Of a DNA stretch of 64,000 nt, positions 45,845 to 55,315 are shown piece after piece (positions within the stretch are counted from its first letter, which is position 1; the number at the start of each line of letters is the position of its first letter). Origin of the DNA: JADGHX01 sp963837755 (GTDB lineage Bacteria; Pseudomonadota; Gammaproteobacteria; Steroidobacterales; Steroidobacteraceae); NCBI GenBank assembly GCA_963837755.1, contig CAWIOP010000003.1:62001-126000 (forward strand), read 5' to 3'. The notes beneath the pieces were generated by a model. It was not told the DNA's origin. It searched no databases and saw only the letters and a list, made by a program, of their open reading frames with translations. The translations under genes were made by a program, and so were the position numbers.

Positions 45845-45923
45845 CAAGCACGCCGACGACCCATTCTGGCATCCCCCGAACAGCGGTACGATGCGCCGCA
45901 TGTCACCGTGAAGGACTCCCCCC

Positions 45924-46301
45924 ATGCACAAGAGCCGCCTCGCCGGTTTCATCATCGACTGCAACACCGGCGACATCGACGCCGCCGCCACGTTCTGGAC
46001 GCAAGCGCTGGGCTACAAGCTCGCCGCGACCGACGGCGACCCGGGCCTCTACCGCACGTTCGACACCGGCCCCGCCGGCCTGCACATCGAGGTGCAGAAG
46101 GTGGAGCACCCGAGCCGCGTGCACCTGGACATCGAGACCGACGACATCGAAGCCGAAGCCACCCGCCTGGAGGGGCTCGGCGCGAAGAAAGTGACGCGCT
46201 TTCCCCGCTGGTGGGTCATGGAAGCGCCCACCGGGCAGCGGTTCTGCGTGGTGCGCCCGCAGCGGGAAGACTTCGCGGATCACGCCAACGTCTGGAAGTA
46301 G
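45924..46301 (+). CDS. VOC-family (glyoxalase-like) protein
   Basis: 125 residues forming two beta-alpha-beta-beta-beta modules: F-I-I-D-C-N-T-G-D-I-D-A-A-A-T-F-W, G-L-H-I-E-V-Q-K-V, V-H-L-D-I-E-T-D-D-I-E-A-E and P-T-G-Q-R-F-C-V-V-R-P. The pattern matches the small glyoxalase-like group annotated simply as VOC proteins. Substrate unknown; cytosolic; no operon partner. Confidence 0.82.
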   Translation: MHKSRLAGFIIDCNTGDIDAAATFWTQALGYKLAATDGDPGLYRTFDTGPAGLHIEVQKVEHPSRVHLDIETDDIEAEATRLEGLGAKKVTRFPRWWVMEAPTGQRFCVVRPQREDFADHANVWK

Positions 46302-46363
46302 CGTCTGCTTCGAGAATCGCGTATAGCGACGTCGTCCATCGCAAGTAGCCACTCCACCCAGAC

Positions 46364-49093
46364 GTGATCCGTAGCCAGATCTATTTCCCTCCGAAGCACG
46401 AAGCGCTGCGCGAGGATGTGCATGCCCTCGGGGCGCTCGTCGGGGAGATCCTGCTGGAGCAGGGCGGCCCGGAGCTGCTCGACCTCGTGGAGCACGATCG
46501 CGTCGTCGCCATCCAGCGCCGCGACGGCGATGCGCAGGCCAGCGCTGAGCTGTTTGCCCACGTAAAGGGCCGCCCGCCGCACGTGGCGCGTGACATGGCG
46601 CGCGCGTTCTCCGCCTGGTTCCAGGTGGTGAACCTTGCGGAGAAGGTGCACCGCGTTCGCCGTCGTCGCGAATACTTCGTGAAAGACAGCGTGCGCCCGC
46701 AGCCCGGCGGCGTGCAGGACGCACTCGCGCGCCTGAAGGTGGAAGGGCTGTTGCTCGACGACGTCCTGGCCCTCATCGCGGACCTGCGCGTGGAGCCGGT
46801 GTTCACCGCGCACCCCACCGAGTCCACCCGCCGCACCATCCTTCGCAAGCAGCAACACGTGGCCCAGCTCCTGCTGGACCGCCTGAACCCCACGCTCACG
46901 CCGAACGACATGCGCGCATTGTGGGGTGGCATTCGCACCGAGCTCACCGTCGGCTGGCAGACCGAAGATCACCCGCGCGAGAAGCTCACGGTGGCGGACG
47001 AGCGCGAGCACGTGCTCTTCTATCTCACGGAAGTTCTTTATCGCGTGGTGCCGCCGTTCTATGAAGAGATCGCGCTGGCGCTCGAGAAAGTGTACGGCGT
47101 GCCGGCGGAGTCCATCGAGCTGCCGTCGGTTCTGAGCTTCGGCACCTGGGTCGGCGGTGACATGGATGGCAGCCCCGACGTGCATGCGAAGACCATTCGC
47201 GAAACGCTCGCGCGTCAGCAGCAGGTCATCGTCAACACGTATTTCCGGGAAACGCAGAAGCTCGTGCAGCGGCTGTCGCAGAGCGCGAGCCGAATCAGCG
47301 TTTCGCCCGCGCTCGCCCAGCGCATCGATGAGTACATGACGCTGCTGCCGGGCGCGCGCTCGGCTACGCCGGCCCGCCATGACCGCATGCCATATCGCGT
47401 GTTTCTCGCGCAGATCGGCGAGCGGCTGCGCTACACCTATGATGGGCGGCCCAATGGCTACACCACGGCGCAACAGCTGCGGGCGGATGTGGTGCTCATC
47501 GCGGAGAGCCTGCGGGCCAACAAGGGCACGAATGCGGGGCTCTTCTACGTACAGCGATTTTTGAGACGCATCGACACGTTCGGCTTTCACGTGGCGGCAC
47601 TCGATGTTCGCCAGCACACCAGCGTGCACCATCAGGTGCTGGCCCGGGGTCTCGACGACCCGCAGTGGCTCTCCCGCACGTCGGCAGATCGCCGCGCGCG
47701 TCTGGTCGATGCGCTCTCGCGCGACATGGGGCCGCGGGCGGAGCTCGACCCGCTCGGCAAGCGCACGCTGGGCGTGTTCGAGGCCATCGTGCAGAGCCGG
47801 CACAGGTGCGGCGCGAAATCCATAGGCAATTTCATCGTCAGCGGCACGAGCGGCGCGGACGACGTGCTGGCGCCGCTGCTGCTGGCGCGGTGGGCAGAGG
47901 CTTACGACAAGCGCACGGGCGAGATCGCCGTGGATGTCGCGCCGCTTTTCGAGTCTGTGGATTCGCTCGAACGCTGCGGCGACGTGATGCGCGAGTTGCT
48001 CGCGGAGCCGGTGTATCGCAGTCATCTGGAAGCCCGCGGGCGGCGGCAGTGCGTGCTCATCGGTTACTCCGACAGCAACGAGGACGACGGTCCGTGCGCG
48101 TCGCGCTTCGCCACTCATCAGGCGCAACGCACGCTGGCAGGCGCGCTGGCCGAGCATGGCGAGAGTTTCGTGATTTTCCATGCCCGCGGCGGAAGCATCG
48201 CGCGCGGTGGCGGCCGTGTGGATGCGCTCGTGCGCGCGGCGCCGGTGGAAGCGCTGAATGGCGTGCTGCGGTTCACGGAGCAGGGTGAGTCCATTCAGCA
48301 GAGCTACGGCCTGCGGCCCATCGCCATGCGCACGCTGGAGCGAGCGTTCCACGCCGTCACGACCACCACGTCGGCTGCGCGGCTCGGCAAGATCGGCACG
48401 GATCGCGCGGATCATCTTGAAGTGGCGGCCACCGTGGCTGCGGTGAGCCGCGAGACCTATCGCAGGCTCGTGCACGCGGAAGCGGAGTTTTACGAGTACT
48501 TCCGCGCCGTCACGCCCATCGACGTGATCGAGCGCATGCAGATTGGCTCCCGCCCGGTGCATCGAGCGGAACACGGCTCGCTGGACTCGCTTCGCGCCGT
48601 GCCCTGGGTGTTCGCGTGGACGCAGTCCCGCCACATGCTGCCCGGCTGGTACGGCGCGGGCGCCGGCCTTGCCGCCGCGCTCAATCGCTTCGGCGCGGCT
48701 CGCGTTCGCGCCACTTACGAGGAATGGTTCTTCATGCGCAATCTCGTCGACGACGTGGAGGCCATGCTGGGTCGCACGGACCTCGAGATTGCCAGCGCCT
48801 ACAACGCGCTCGCGCCAGCGCAGCTGCACCGGTTCTTCGCGCCCATCCGCAGCGAGTACGCGGCGGCATGCGAGAACGTCCTGTCCGTCAAGCGCTGCGC
48901 GGCGCTGCTGGATTCAGACCCGACGCTGCAACGGGGCATTCAGCTGCGCAATCCGTATGTGGATCCGATGAACCTCATGCAGGTCGATCTGCTGCAGCGC
49001 TGGCGCGCATCGGAACGGCAGGATCGCGACCTGTTCGAGGCCCTGCTGGCGAGCATCAGCGGTATCGCGCAGGGACTTCAGAGCACGGGGTGA
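46364..49093 (+). CDS. ppc: phosphoenolpyruvate carboxylase
   Basis: 909 residues from a GTG at 46364. The enzyme makes oxaloacetate from PEP and bicarbonate to refill the TCA cycle. Motifs in order: catalytic H150 in F-T-A-H-P-T-E-S-T-R, G-G-D-M-D-G-S-P near 265, G-Y-S-D-S-N-E-D-D-G near 567-576, F-H-A-R-G-G-S-I-A-R-G-G-G, G-L-R-P-I-A-M-R-T-L, and F-A-W-T-Q-S-R-H-M-L-P-G-W-Y-G-A-G. The end Q-S-T-G varies the usual Q-N-T-G. E573 stands where most enzymes have Lys. Length and all domains are complete. Confidence 0.95.
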   Translation: MIRSQIYFPPKHEALREDVHALGALVGEILLEQGGPELLDLVEHDRVVAIQRRDGDAQASAELFAHVKGRPPHVARDMARAFSAWFQVVNLAEKVHRVRRRREYFVKDSVRPQPGGVQDALARLKVEGLLLDDVLALIADLRVEPVFTAHPTESTRRTILRKQQHVAQLLLDRLNPTLTPNDMRALWGGIRTELTVGWQTEDHPREKLTVADEREHVLFYLTEVLYRVVPPFYEEIALALEKVYGVPAESIELPSVLSFGTWVGGDMDGSPDVHAKTIRETLARQQQVIVNTYFRETQKLVQRLSQSASRISVSPALAQRIDEYMTLLPGARSATPARHDRMPYRVFLAQIGERLRYTYDGRPNGYTTAQQLRADVVLIAESLRANKGTNAGLFYVQRFLRRIDTFGFHVAALDVRQHTSVHHQVLARGLDDPQWLSRTSADRRARLVDALSRDMGPRAELDPLGKRTLGVFEAIVQSRHRCGAKSIGNFIVSGTSGADDVLAPLLLARWAEAYDKRTGEIAVDVAPLFESVDSLERCGDVMRELLAEPVYRSHLEARGRRQCVLIGYSDSNEDDGPCASRFATHQAQRTLAGALAEHGESFVIFHARGGSIARGGGRVDALVRAAPVEALNGVLRFTEQGESIQQSYGLRPIAMRTLERAFHAVTTTTSAARLGKIGTDRADHLEVAATVAAVSRETYRRLVHAEAEFYEYFRAVTPIDVIERMQIGSRPVHRAEHGSLDSLRAVPWVFAWTQSRHMLPGWYGAGAGLAAALNRFGAARVRATYEEWFFMRNLVDDVEAMLGRTDLEIASAYNALAPAQLHRFFAPIRSEYAAACENVLSVKRCAALLDSDPTLQRGIQLRNPYVDPMNLMQVDLLQRWRASERQDRDLFEALLASISGIAQGLQSTG

Positions 49094-49102
49094 GGAGTGG
49101 CC

Positions 49103-49600
49103 ATGACTGACCCGGCGGTGACGATTCGCCCGGCGCGGGAAGATGAGGTGTCGCTGGTCCTGCAGTTCGTGCGCGAGCTGGCGGAGTACGAGCGTCTCTC
49201 GCACGAGGTCGTGGCCACGGAGGAAATGCTGCGCACCTGCCTCTTCGGGCCGCGGCCTTATGCCGAGGTTGTGTTTGCGTGCCTCGATGGCGAGCCGGTG
49301 GGGTTCGCGCTGTTCTTCCACAACTACTCGACGTTTCTCGGCCAGCCCGGCATCTACCTCGAAGACCTGTTCGTCCGCCCCGCCGTGCGCGGCAAAGGCG
49401 TAGGCCAGTCGCTGCTTCGATGGCTGGCGAGCGAGGCGGTGAAGCGTGGCTGCGGGCGCCTCGAATGGGCGGTGCTCGACTGGAACGAGCCCGCCATCAG
49501 GTTCTACGAGCGTCTCGGTGCACGCGCCGTGGATGAGTGGGGCATCTTTCGCCTGACGGGCGATGCGCTCAGACAGGCGGCCTCGAAGCCGGACGTCTGA
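49103..49600 (+). CDS. GNAT-family N-acetyltransferase
   Basis: 165 residues from the ATG at 49103, five bases after AGGAG; a GTG at 49097 overlaps that site. The acetyl-CoA loop reads V-R-G-K-G-V-G-Q-S-L-L, preceded by Y-L-E-D-L-F-V-R-P and followed by A-V-L-D-W-N-E-P-A-I-R-F-Y-E-R-L-G-A, as in diamine N-acetyltransferases. The substrate is probably a polyamine or amino-acid derivative. It follows ppc by nine bases. Confidence 0.88.
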   Translation: MTDPAVTIRPAREDEVSLVLQFVRELAEYERLSHEVVATEEMLRTCLFGPRPYAEVVFACLDGEPVGFALFFHNYSTFLGQPGIYLEDLFVRPAVRGKGVGQSLLRWLASEAVKRGCGRLEWAVLDWNEPAIRFYERLGARAVDEWGIFRLTGDALRQAASKPDV

Positions 49601-49628
49601 ATCGGCCGCTTGCCACTTCGGCCCACCC

Positions 49629-50195
49629 CTACGCCATCACGTGCAGGGGTGTCGAGCGCATCGTTGGCGGCCGACGGGTCGGCGTGGCCTCGATCTCATC
49701 GTCCCGGTCCGCTCGCTCAACCGTCTTCCCATCCAGAATCGCCATCAGCGTATCGCGCGCGCGCGCCACGCGGCTCTTGATGGTGCCCACGGCACAACCG
49801 CAGATGCGGGCGGCCTCCTCGTAGGAGAACCCGCTCGCGCTCACCAGAATGAGCGCCGTGCGTTGCCCCGACGACAGCGTTGCCAACGCGCGATTCAGGT
49901 CGCGCAGCTCGAGGTCGCCGTCGTGTTCGGGCTGCACGCTCGGCTCGGGCAATGAGTCGGTATCCACGCCCACTGCCTCGAACTTGCGCCGGCGCAGCTG
50001 CGAGTAGTGCTCGTTGCGCACGATCGTGAACAACCACGCTTTGAGGTTGGTCCCGGGACGGAAGCGATCGATATTCGCGAGCGCGCGCGCCAGCGCCTCC
50101 TGCACCAGATCGTCGGCACGCACACCGTCACGGCACAGGGAACGAGCGAAACTGTGCATCTGGGGAACCAGCGCCACCATGTCTTGCGTCACCAT
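49629..50195 (-). CDS. ECF-type RNA polymerase sigma factor
   Basis: 188 residues from the ATG at 50195. Sigma-2 region: D-D-L-V-Q-E-A-L-A-R-A-L, F-R-P-G-T-N-L-K-A-W-L-F-T-I-V-R-N; sigma-4 region: L-S-S-G-Q-R-T-A-L-I-L-V-S-A-S-G-F-S-Y-E-E-A-A-R-I, with recognition helix V-G-T-I-K-S-R-V-A-R-A-R. No anti-sigma factor gene is adjacent, and the features recall the EcfG-like stress group, which is not proof. It faces away from two envelope lipoprotein genes, which could be its targets. Confidence 0.9.
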   Translation of the reverse strand: MVTQDMVALVPQMHSFARSLCRDGVRADDLVQEALARALANIDRFRPGTNLKAWLFTIVRNEHYSQLRRRKFEAVGVDTDSLPEPSVQPEHDGDLELRDLNRALATLSSGQRTALILVSASGFSYEEAARICGCAVGTIKSRVARARDTLMAILDGKTVERADRDDEIEATPTRRPPTMRSTPLHVMA

Positions 50196-50467
50196 AGTTT
50201 TCGATCGCCTCCGGTCAGGAAAAATGATCATTCAGCCGTGCGGAACAAGTTACTGGCTTTGCGGCTTCGCCAAAGTCGGAGGCGCCTGCCGGCTGGCGCC
50301 ACGCAACTCCGATGCTGATGTAAGACCAGTCCTACTCCGGGCCGTTCTGCGCGCATGAATGGCCCGGCTGGTGACGCCGCCTGGCGACAGGCCCCATTCT
50401 TGCTCGATCGGCTCGTGCCCAGCCGTAGCGGGCGGGCGCAGCATCGTTAATCAAAGGGGATGTGCAA

Positions 50468-50863
50468 ATGTCAGGGCGAAACGGTTTCTGGGTTGCCGCG
50501 GCCGTGGGGCTGCTCTGCGTGGGATGCGCCTCGCAGGCGAGCCGGCCGGTTGCCGAGATCTCCCGGGCGCAAACGCTCATCGAGCAGGCGGAGAGGGCCG
50601 GCGCGCAGCAGTACGCCGCGGTCGAGCTGGATCATGCGCGTGACAAGCTGAGGCTGGCGAGCGCCGCCGCGGAAGATGGCAAGAACGACGAAGCTCGCGC
50701 GCGCGCCAACGAGGCAGCCGCGGACGCCGAGCTGGCGCAGGCGCGTACGCGCAGCGGCGAAGCGAAGAAGGCGGCGGAGCAGGTCGAAAGAGGCACCGAG
50801 ACCCTGCGACAGGAAGCCGATCGCGGCCAGGACCCCTCGCCGATGCCGCAGCCCCAGCCCTAA
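50468..50863 (+). CDS. DUF4398-like helical lipoprotein
   Basis: 131 residues. ATG 50468 is chosen because GGGGA lies eight bases upstream; the in-frame GTG at 50462 is too close. Lipobox C-V-G-C is at about residues 17-20. The mature part is one long Ala/Glu/Arg helix with L-D-H-A-R-D-K-L, N-E-A-A-A-D-A-E-L-A-Q-A-R and a Pro tail, as in DUF4398 proteins that precede OmpA-type genes. It stands 10 bases before the OmpA-like gene. Confidence 0.8.
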   Translation: MSGRNGFWVAAAVGLLCVGCASQASRPVAEISRAQTLIEQAERAGAQQYAAVELDHARDKLRLASAAAEDGKNDEARARANEAAADAELAQARTRSGEAKKAAEQVERGTETLRQEADRGQDPSPMPQPQP

Positions 50864-50873
50864 GGAGTCGCAC

Positions 50874-51695
50874 GTGAAATTCAAAATCATTTCGACGACC
50901 GTCGTCGCCGGCGCCGCTCTGCTCGCCGCCTGCGCGTCGACGCCAATGAGCGTCGAGGAGATCGAGCAGGCGCGCTCGGACGTTCAGACGCTTGCGCAGG
51001 ATCCGCTGGCGCAGCAGGCCGCGAGCCAGGAGCTGTCGAAGGCACGCGGTTCGCTCGACCAGGCGGAGAACGCGCTGAAGGAAGGCCATCGTGACGACGT
51101 GCTTCACTACTCCTATCTCGCCTCCCACCAGGCCCAGGCGGGCCAGGCGCGCGTGTCCGAGGTTCGCGCGAGGCAGGACATTGCAAGGGGAGAGTCGGAG
51201 CGTAATCGCGTCCTGCTCGAATCGCGTACACGCGAAGCGGAGGCGGCGCGTCGCGAGACCGAAGGCATGCAGCATCAGCTCGCGCAACTGCAGGCGAAAC
51301 AAACCGAGCGCGGCATGGTGCTGACGTTGGGTGATGTGCTGTTCGACACGGCCGCCGCCACGCTGAAGCCGGGTGCCGCAACCGTCTTGGATCGCGTCGC
51401 CGGTTTTCTCGAGGAGAATGAAGGCACCAAGGTGATGGTCGAGGGCCACACGGACAGCCGCGGCTCCGATCAGTACAACGCGCAGCTGTCGCAGCGGCGT
51501 GCCGAGGCTGTCGCAGACGCGCTCGCGTTCCGCGGCATCGAGCGCGGCCGCGTCGAAGCGGTCGGCCGTGGTGAATCACTGCCGGTAGCGAGCAATGACA
51601 CGGCCGCCGGCCAGCAGCAGAACCGTCGCGTGGAACTGGTGTTCTCCGACGCGGAGGGCCGATTCGCGAGTGGAAGCTCCGCAACGCTGAGGTGA
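50874..51695 (+). CDS. OmpA-family lipoprotein
   Basis: 273 residues from a GTG at 50874 with TAAGGAG upstream. Lipobox L-A-A-C is at residues 17-20. Helical DUF4398-like part to about residue 150, then an OmpA peptidoglycan-binding domain: L-G-D-V-L-F-D-T-A-A-A-T-L-K-P-G, V-E-G-H-T-D-S-R-G-S-D-Q-Y-N, L-S-Q-R-R-A-E-A-V, and Q-N-R-R-V-E-L-V-F. It tethers the outer membrane to the cell wall. It is co-transcribed with the preceding lipoprotein gene. Confidence 0.92.
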   Translation: MKFKIISTTVVAGAALLAACASTPMSVEEIEQARSDVQTLAQDPLAQQAASQELSKARGSLDQAENALKEGHRDDVLHYSYLASHQAQAGQARVSEVRARQDIARGESERNRVLLESRTREAEAARRETEGMQHQLAQLQAKQTERGMVLTLGDVLFDTAAATLKPGAATVLDRVAGFLEENEGTKVMVEGHTDSRGSDQYNAQLSQRRAEAVADALAFRGIERGRVEAVGRGESLPVASNDTAAGQQQNRRVELVFSDAEGRFASGSSATLR

Positions 51696-51704
51696 GGGCG
51701 CGAA

Positions 51705-53081
51705 TCAGGCGCGGCGGAAGTCCACCGCCGGCAGTTGCATCGACCGCCGGTATTTCGTCACCGTACGTCGTGCCACTTTCACGCCGCGATCCGCCAGCAG
51801 CTCGGTGAGCTGCACATCGGAGAGCGGATTGCGCCGATCCTCGGCCGCGATGAAGTCGCGCAGCAGAGCGCGAATCGCCGTAGCCGAGCAGGATCCGCCA
51901 CTCGTCGTGGCGAGCTGCCGCGAGAAGAATCGCTTGAATGCAATCACGCCGCGCGGCGTGGCCATGTACTTGTGGCTCGTCGCGCGCGACACGGTGGACT
52001 CGTGCAAGCCGAGCTCATCCGCGATCTCACGCAACGTGAGCGGCCGCATGGCGAGGTCGCCGTACTCGAAGAAGTTCTTCTGCCGGGCGACAACCGCTTC
52101 GGCCACGCGCTGAATCGTGAGGAAGCGCTGTTCGAGGTTGCGCACGAGCCAGCGCGCTTCCTGCAGATGCTGCGCGAGCAGCGTCGTCTCGCCATCCCGC
52201 GCATGCCGGAAACAATCCGCGTACTGCTGGTTCACGCGAATGCGGGGGTAGATGGCGGAGTTGATGCTCACCATCCACTTCTTCTTTTCCTTGCGGATGA
52301 TCACGTCCGGCACGATCGCGCGCGGCTCGAACGTGCCCACCTTGGAGCCCGGCCTCGGATCGAGGCTGCGGATCAGCTCCATCGCCTCGCGCAGGTCGCC
52401 TTCCGAGCACTGCAGGGCGTTTTGCAGCTTGCTGTGATCGCGCGCTGCGAGCAGGTCGAGTTTCGTGTTCACGATGTCGAGCGCGAGCTCGCGGCCCGGC
52501 TCGCTCCGATCCAGCGCCTGCAGCTGCAGCGACAGGCATTCACCCAGGCTGCGCGCGGCGATGCCGCTGGGCTCCAGCGTCTGCACGATGCGCAGCGCAG
52601 TTTCCAGCTCGCCGGGTTCCAGCTCGTCAGCGAACGACACGAGCTCGTCGAGCCGCTGGCGCAGGAAGCCGTCTTCGTCGAGCGCGTCGACGACCAGATT
52701 GGTCAGCGCATAGTCGCGTTCACCGAGGCCGAGCAGCAGCAGCTGCTCGCGCAGGGAATCGCGCAGCGTGGAGGGGGTGGCGGTCCATTCAGTCCAGTCC
52801 GGCGCGTCATCGCCGCTGCCGCTGCCCGTCCCGCTGGATGAGGTGAAATCGAGATCGCCGGAAGTCGATGCCTCTTCGTCGCCAGCTTCTTCGGCCTGCT
52901 TGCGCGCCTCCGCGTCGGCGCTGTCGGCCTGATCCTCGAGAAACGGGTTCTGCGCGATGGCCTGGTTCAGTTCTTGCACACATTCCAGCGCAGATAGCTG
53001 AAGCAGTTTCACGGACTGCTGCAACCTCGGGGTGAGGGTGAGTTGCTGCTTCAGGCGCAGCCCTAATCCAGCTTGTGTCAT
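51705..53081 (-). CDS. rpoN: RNA polymerase sigma-54 factor
   Basis: 458 residues. Region I (L-T-L-T-P-R-L-Q-Q-S-V-K-L-L-Q-L-S) binds activators, an acidic region II is shortened, the core-binding middle has V-N-Q-Q-Y-A-D, and the RpoN box A-R-R-T-V-T-K-Y-R-R starts near residue 437. The enhancer-binding regulator at 55.6 kb is a natural partner. The usual downstream genes (hpf, ptsN) are absent, since the OmpA-like gene converges instead. Confidence 0.96.
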   Translation of the reverse strand: MTQAGLGLRLKQQLTLTPRLQQSVKLLQLSALECVQELNQAIAQNPFLEDQADSADAEARKQAEEAGDEEASTSGDLDFTSSSGTGSGSGDDAPDWTEWTATPSTLRDSLREQLLLLGLGERDYALTNLVVDALDEDGFLRQRLDELVSFADELEPGELETALRIVQTLEPSGIAARSLGECLSLQLQALDRSEPGRELALDIVNTKLDLLAARDHSKLQNALQCSEGDLREAMELIRSLDPRPGSKVGTFEPRAIVPDVIIRKEKKKWMVSINSAIYPRIRVNQQYADCFRHARDGETTLLAQHLQEARWLVRNLEQRFLTIQRVAEAVVARQKNFFEYGDLAMRPLTLREIADELGLHESTVSRATSHKYMATPRGVIAFKRFFSRQLATTSGGSCSATAIRALLRDFIAAEDRRNPLSDVQLTELLADRGVKVARRTVTKYRRSMQLPAVDFRRA

Positions 53082-53297
53082 GTATGGAGAACCTTTCCGC
53101 GTTGCGAGTCCCGCGATTGCGAGTCGAATCGTTACAAAGCAACAGCCATGCCAATCGCAATTCCCGCGCGAGAGCCGATCTGTGCGGCCGATCGCGTGTC
53201 GCCCGATGTGTGGCCCTCCTCACGATCGGGACAACCTGCAAATGCGTGTAAGAACGCCCGGCCAACGGGTCGACGCGAGTAGCCCCATGAAAACGGC

Positions 53298-54608
53298 ATG
53301 AGTTCAATTCATCAGGAGCAAGGCGGTTCCGGCATGGAGGCGGGTGCCGACGCCCCCGGCGAAAGCGGGCATGACGGTTCGCCGCAATCGCTTGCGTTGA
53401 GGATCGAAGCGCTGGAGCGGGCGCTTGCGCATGAGCGCCGTGCGCGCGCGATCGCCACGGATGCAAATCGCGCCAAAGATGAGTTCCTGTCCGTCGTCTC
53501 GCACGAGCTGCGCTCGCCGCTCAACGCCATCCTCGGGTGGAATCGCATCCTGGCCATCAAGCGCGCTCACGACGCCGAGGTGGGCGCCATCACCTCGCGC
53601 ATCGAGCAGAGCGCCCGGGCTCAGCTCAAGATGGTGAACGACTTGCTCGATTTCGGCCGCATCGGCACGGGCAAGCTGCGTGTCACGCCGCGCCCAGTGA
53701 AGTTGTCCACGCTCGCCGCCATGGCGGTCGATGCTGCGCGGCCTGCGGCGGAAGGAAAGAGCCTGATGCTCACGCTGCAGCCAGGCCCTGCCGGGGCCGT
53801 CATGGGAGATCCGGACCGGCTCATGCAGGTCATCTCGAACCTGCTCTCCAATTCCATCAAGTTCACTCCGCGCGGCGGCCGTATCGCCGTGAGGCTGCGC
53901 GACGGGGGTGAAAACGTGCACCTCAGCGTGGTCGATTCGGGTCAAGGCATCGAGGCGCAGCTGCTGTCTCATGTCTTCGATCGATTCACGCAGGGCGACA
54001 GCTCGACGACGCGCGGCGCGGGCGGGCTGGGGCTTGGCCTTACGCTCGTGCGGGAAATCGTGGCGCTACATGGCGGCACGGTATGCGCGCTGAGCGATGG
54101 AAGCGGCCGCGGCTCGACGTTCACGGTGACGCTGCCCGCTGCTCTTACGAGCACCTCGACCCGCATCGACGGCAAGGAACCTTTCGCACGCAGCGGCGCG
54201 AGCAATGATTGCCGCCCGCGCCAGCTGGCCGGCCTCTCCATTCTCGTGGTCGATGACGAACCCGACGCCCGCGCCGTCGTAGCGGAAACGCTGCGCCTGG
54301 AAGGCGCGAACGTGACCGTGGGCGATTCGGTGAGCGCAGCGCTCATGCACCTGCACGAGCCCGGAACGCACTTCGACGTGCTGGTCACCGACATCGGCAT
54401 GCCGGATGAAGACGGCTATTCGCTCGTGCGCAAGCTGCGAAGGCTGCAGGCCCGTGAGAATGTGGTGGCCATTGCGCTCACGGGTTACGCATCACCTGCG
54501 GATGTAGCGGCCGCGATCGACGCGGGGTTCGATCTGCATGTGCCCAAGCCGGTGGATTTCGACTCGTTCATCCCGATCATCCGGCGGCTCACCGGCGTGC
54601 ACGTCTGA
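53298..54608 (+). CDS. cytosolic hybrid histidine kinase / response regulator
   Basis: 436 residues with no membrane helix. A short coiled coil (30-60) leads to a HisKA domain with phospho-acceptor H69 in S-H-E-L-R-S-P-L-N, an ATPase domain (N-L-L-S-N-S-I-K-F-T, D-S-G-Q-G-I-E, G-L-G-L-G-L-T-L-V-R), and a C-terminal receiver with D365 in V-T-D-I-G-M-P. It lacks a sensory domain of its own and any output domain, so it probably works with a partner sensor. It diverges from rpoN. Confidence 0.9.
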   Translation: MSSIHQEQGGSGMEAGADAPGESGHDGSPQSLALRIEALERALAHERRARAIATDANRAKDEFLSVVSHELRSPLNAILGWNRILAIKRAHDAEVGAITSRIEQSARAQLKMVNDLLDFGRIGTGKLRVTPRPVKLSTLAAMAVDAARPAAEGKSLMLTLQPGPAGAVMGDPDRLMQVISNLLSNSIKFTPRGGRIAVRLRDGGENVHLSVVDSGQGIEAQLLSHVFDRFTQGDSSTTRGAGGLGLGLTLVREIVALHGGTVCALSDGSGRGSTFTVTLPAALTSTSTRIDGKEPFARSGASNDCRPRQLAGLSILVVDDEPDARAVVAETLRLEGANVTVGDSVSAALMHLHEPGTHFDVLVTDIGMPDEDGYSLVRKLRRLQARENVVAIALTGYASPADVAAAIDAGFDLHVPKPVDFDSFIPIIRRLTGVHV

Positions 54609-55315
54609 AGCCCCTTGCGCAAAGCGCGGACAAAAAAATAGCGGGCTGGTCGCACGACAGCCCGCCAAACGGGGGGTCTTCGGTAAGCTTCGACGCCGCT
54701 TACGTCGTCGATGCAAATTCGGCGTGTTGAGGCACGCAGCACGAGGATGCAACGCGCATGCCAGTGACCCACATGGGTGGCATGGTTCATGCTCGAGCTT
54801 GCTCAGGGCAGCGACGCGCATACCAACTTCGGACAACGTGGCGCGCCGCATCCATGGCAGCGGCATGAGGCTGAGCGCAGGCTGAGTCAATGCGCACGGG
54901 GCCGTTATCAAAACAACGGGTTGTAGCTCGGTTATTGCAGCGTCACAGCTTCATTCGAGCGGGCGCCCGACGGGCGCGTTGCGGGAAGAGGCGGTGCCTT
55001 TGCGACAGCCCCGGGTGGAGCCAGTCAGATGGTTGTTTCCAGCGGCTTTCGTCCGCTGCGGCACGGCTGAGAGCGTGTAAAACATACAGTGCGTGAAAGA
55101 AATACGGGCTTCGTGTCGGGGCGTGGCAACGAAGTCGCGCTCCGGCCTCGAAAATATTTCGCAGCGATGAAGCGCACGCGCTGCAGCGTTTTCGCTTCTG
55201 ATGCGTTGTGTCGGTCTTCAGGAAATGAACGGGGAGCTCGCTGTGCTGTCAGGCAAGCGATCGATGGTGAAGAGGAGTGTGGATGCGTGCGCGTTCGCCC
55301 AGGCGACGCCTGAAG
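54609..55315. other. long region without a protein gene
   Basis: 707 bases. Frames on both strands are short and lack coding character. A minus-strand terminator opens it (54632-54665), and several small GC hairpins occur, for example CAGCGG-CTTTCGT-CCGCTG near 55040. An untranslated transcript from the minus strand is possible; I cannot identify a known RNA family. Confidence 0.35.
54632..54665 (-). terminator. intrinsic terminator on the minus strand
   Basis: An 8-bp GC stem GCGGGCTG / CAGCCCGC with a 9-base loop lies at 54641-54665, directly followed on the minus strand by TATTTTTTTG (A-tract 54632-54638 on the plus strand). This is a textbook terminator for leftward transcription, yet no leftward gene is obvious within 650 bases. 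Confidence 0.7.

Noticed and set aside
46280..48829. 849-codon open frame antisense to ppc
   Set aside because: It exactly shadows a well-conserved ppc gene; its translation is His/Arg/Ala-rich with no domain, so it is a codon-bias artefact.
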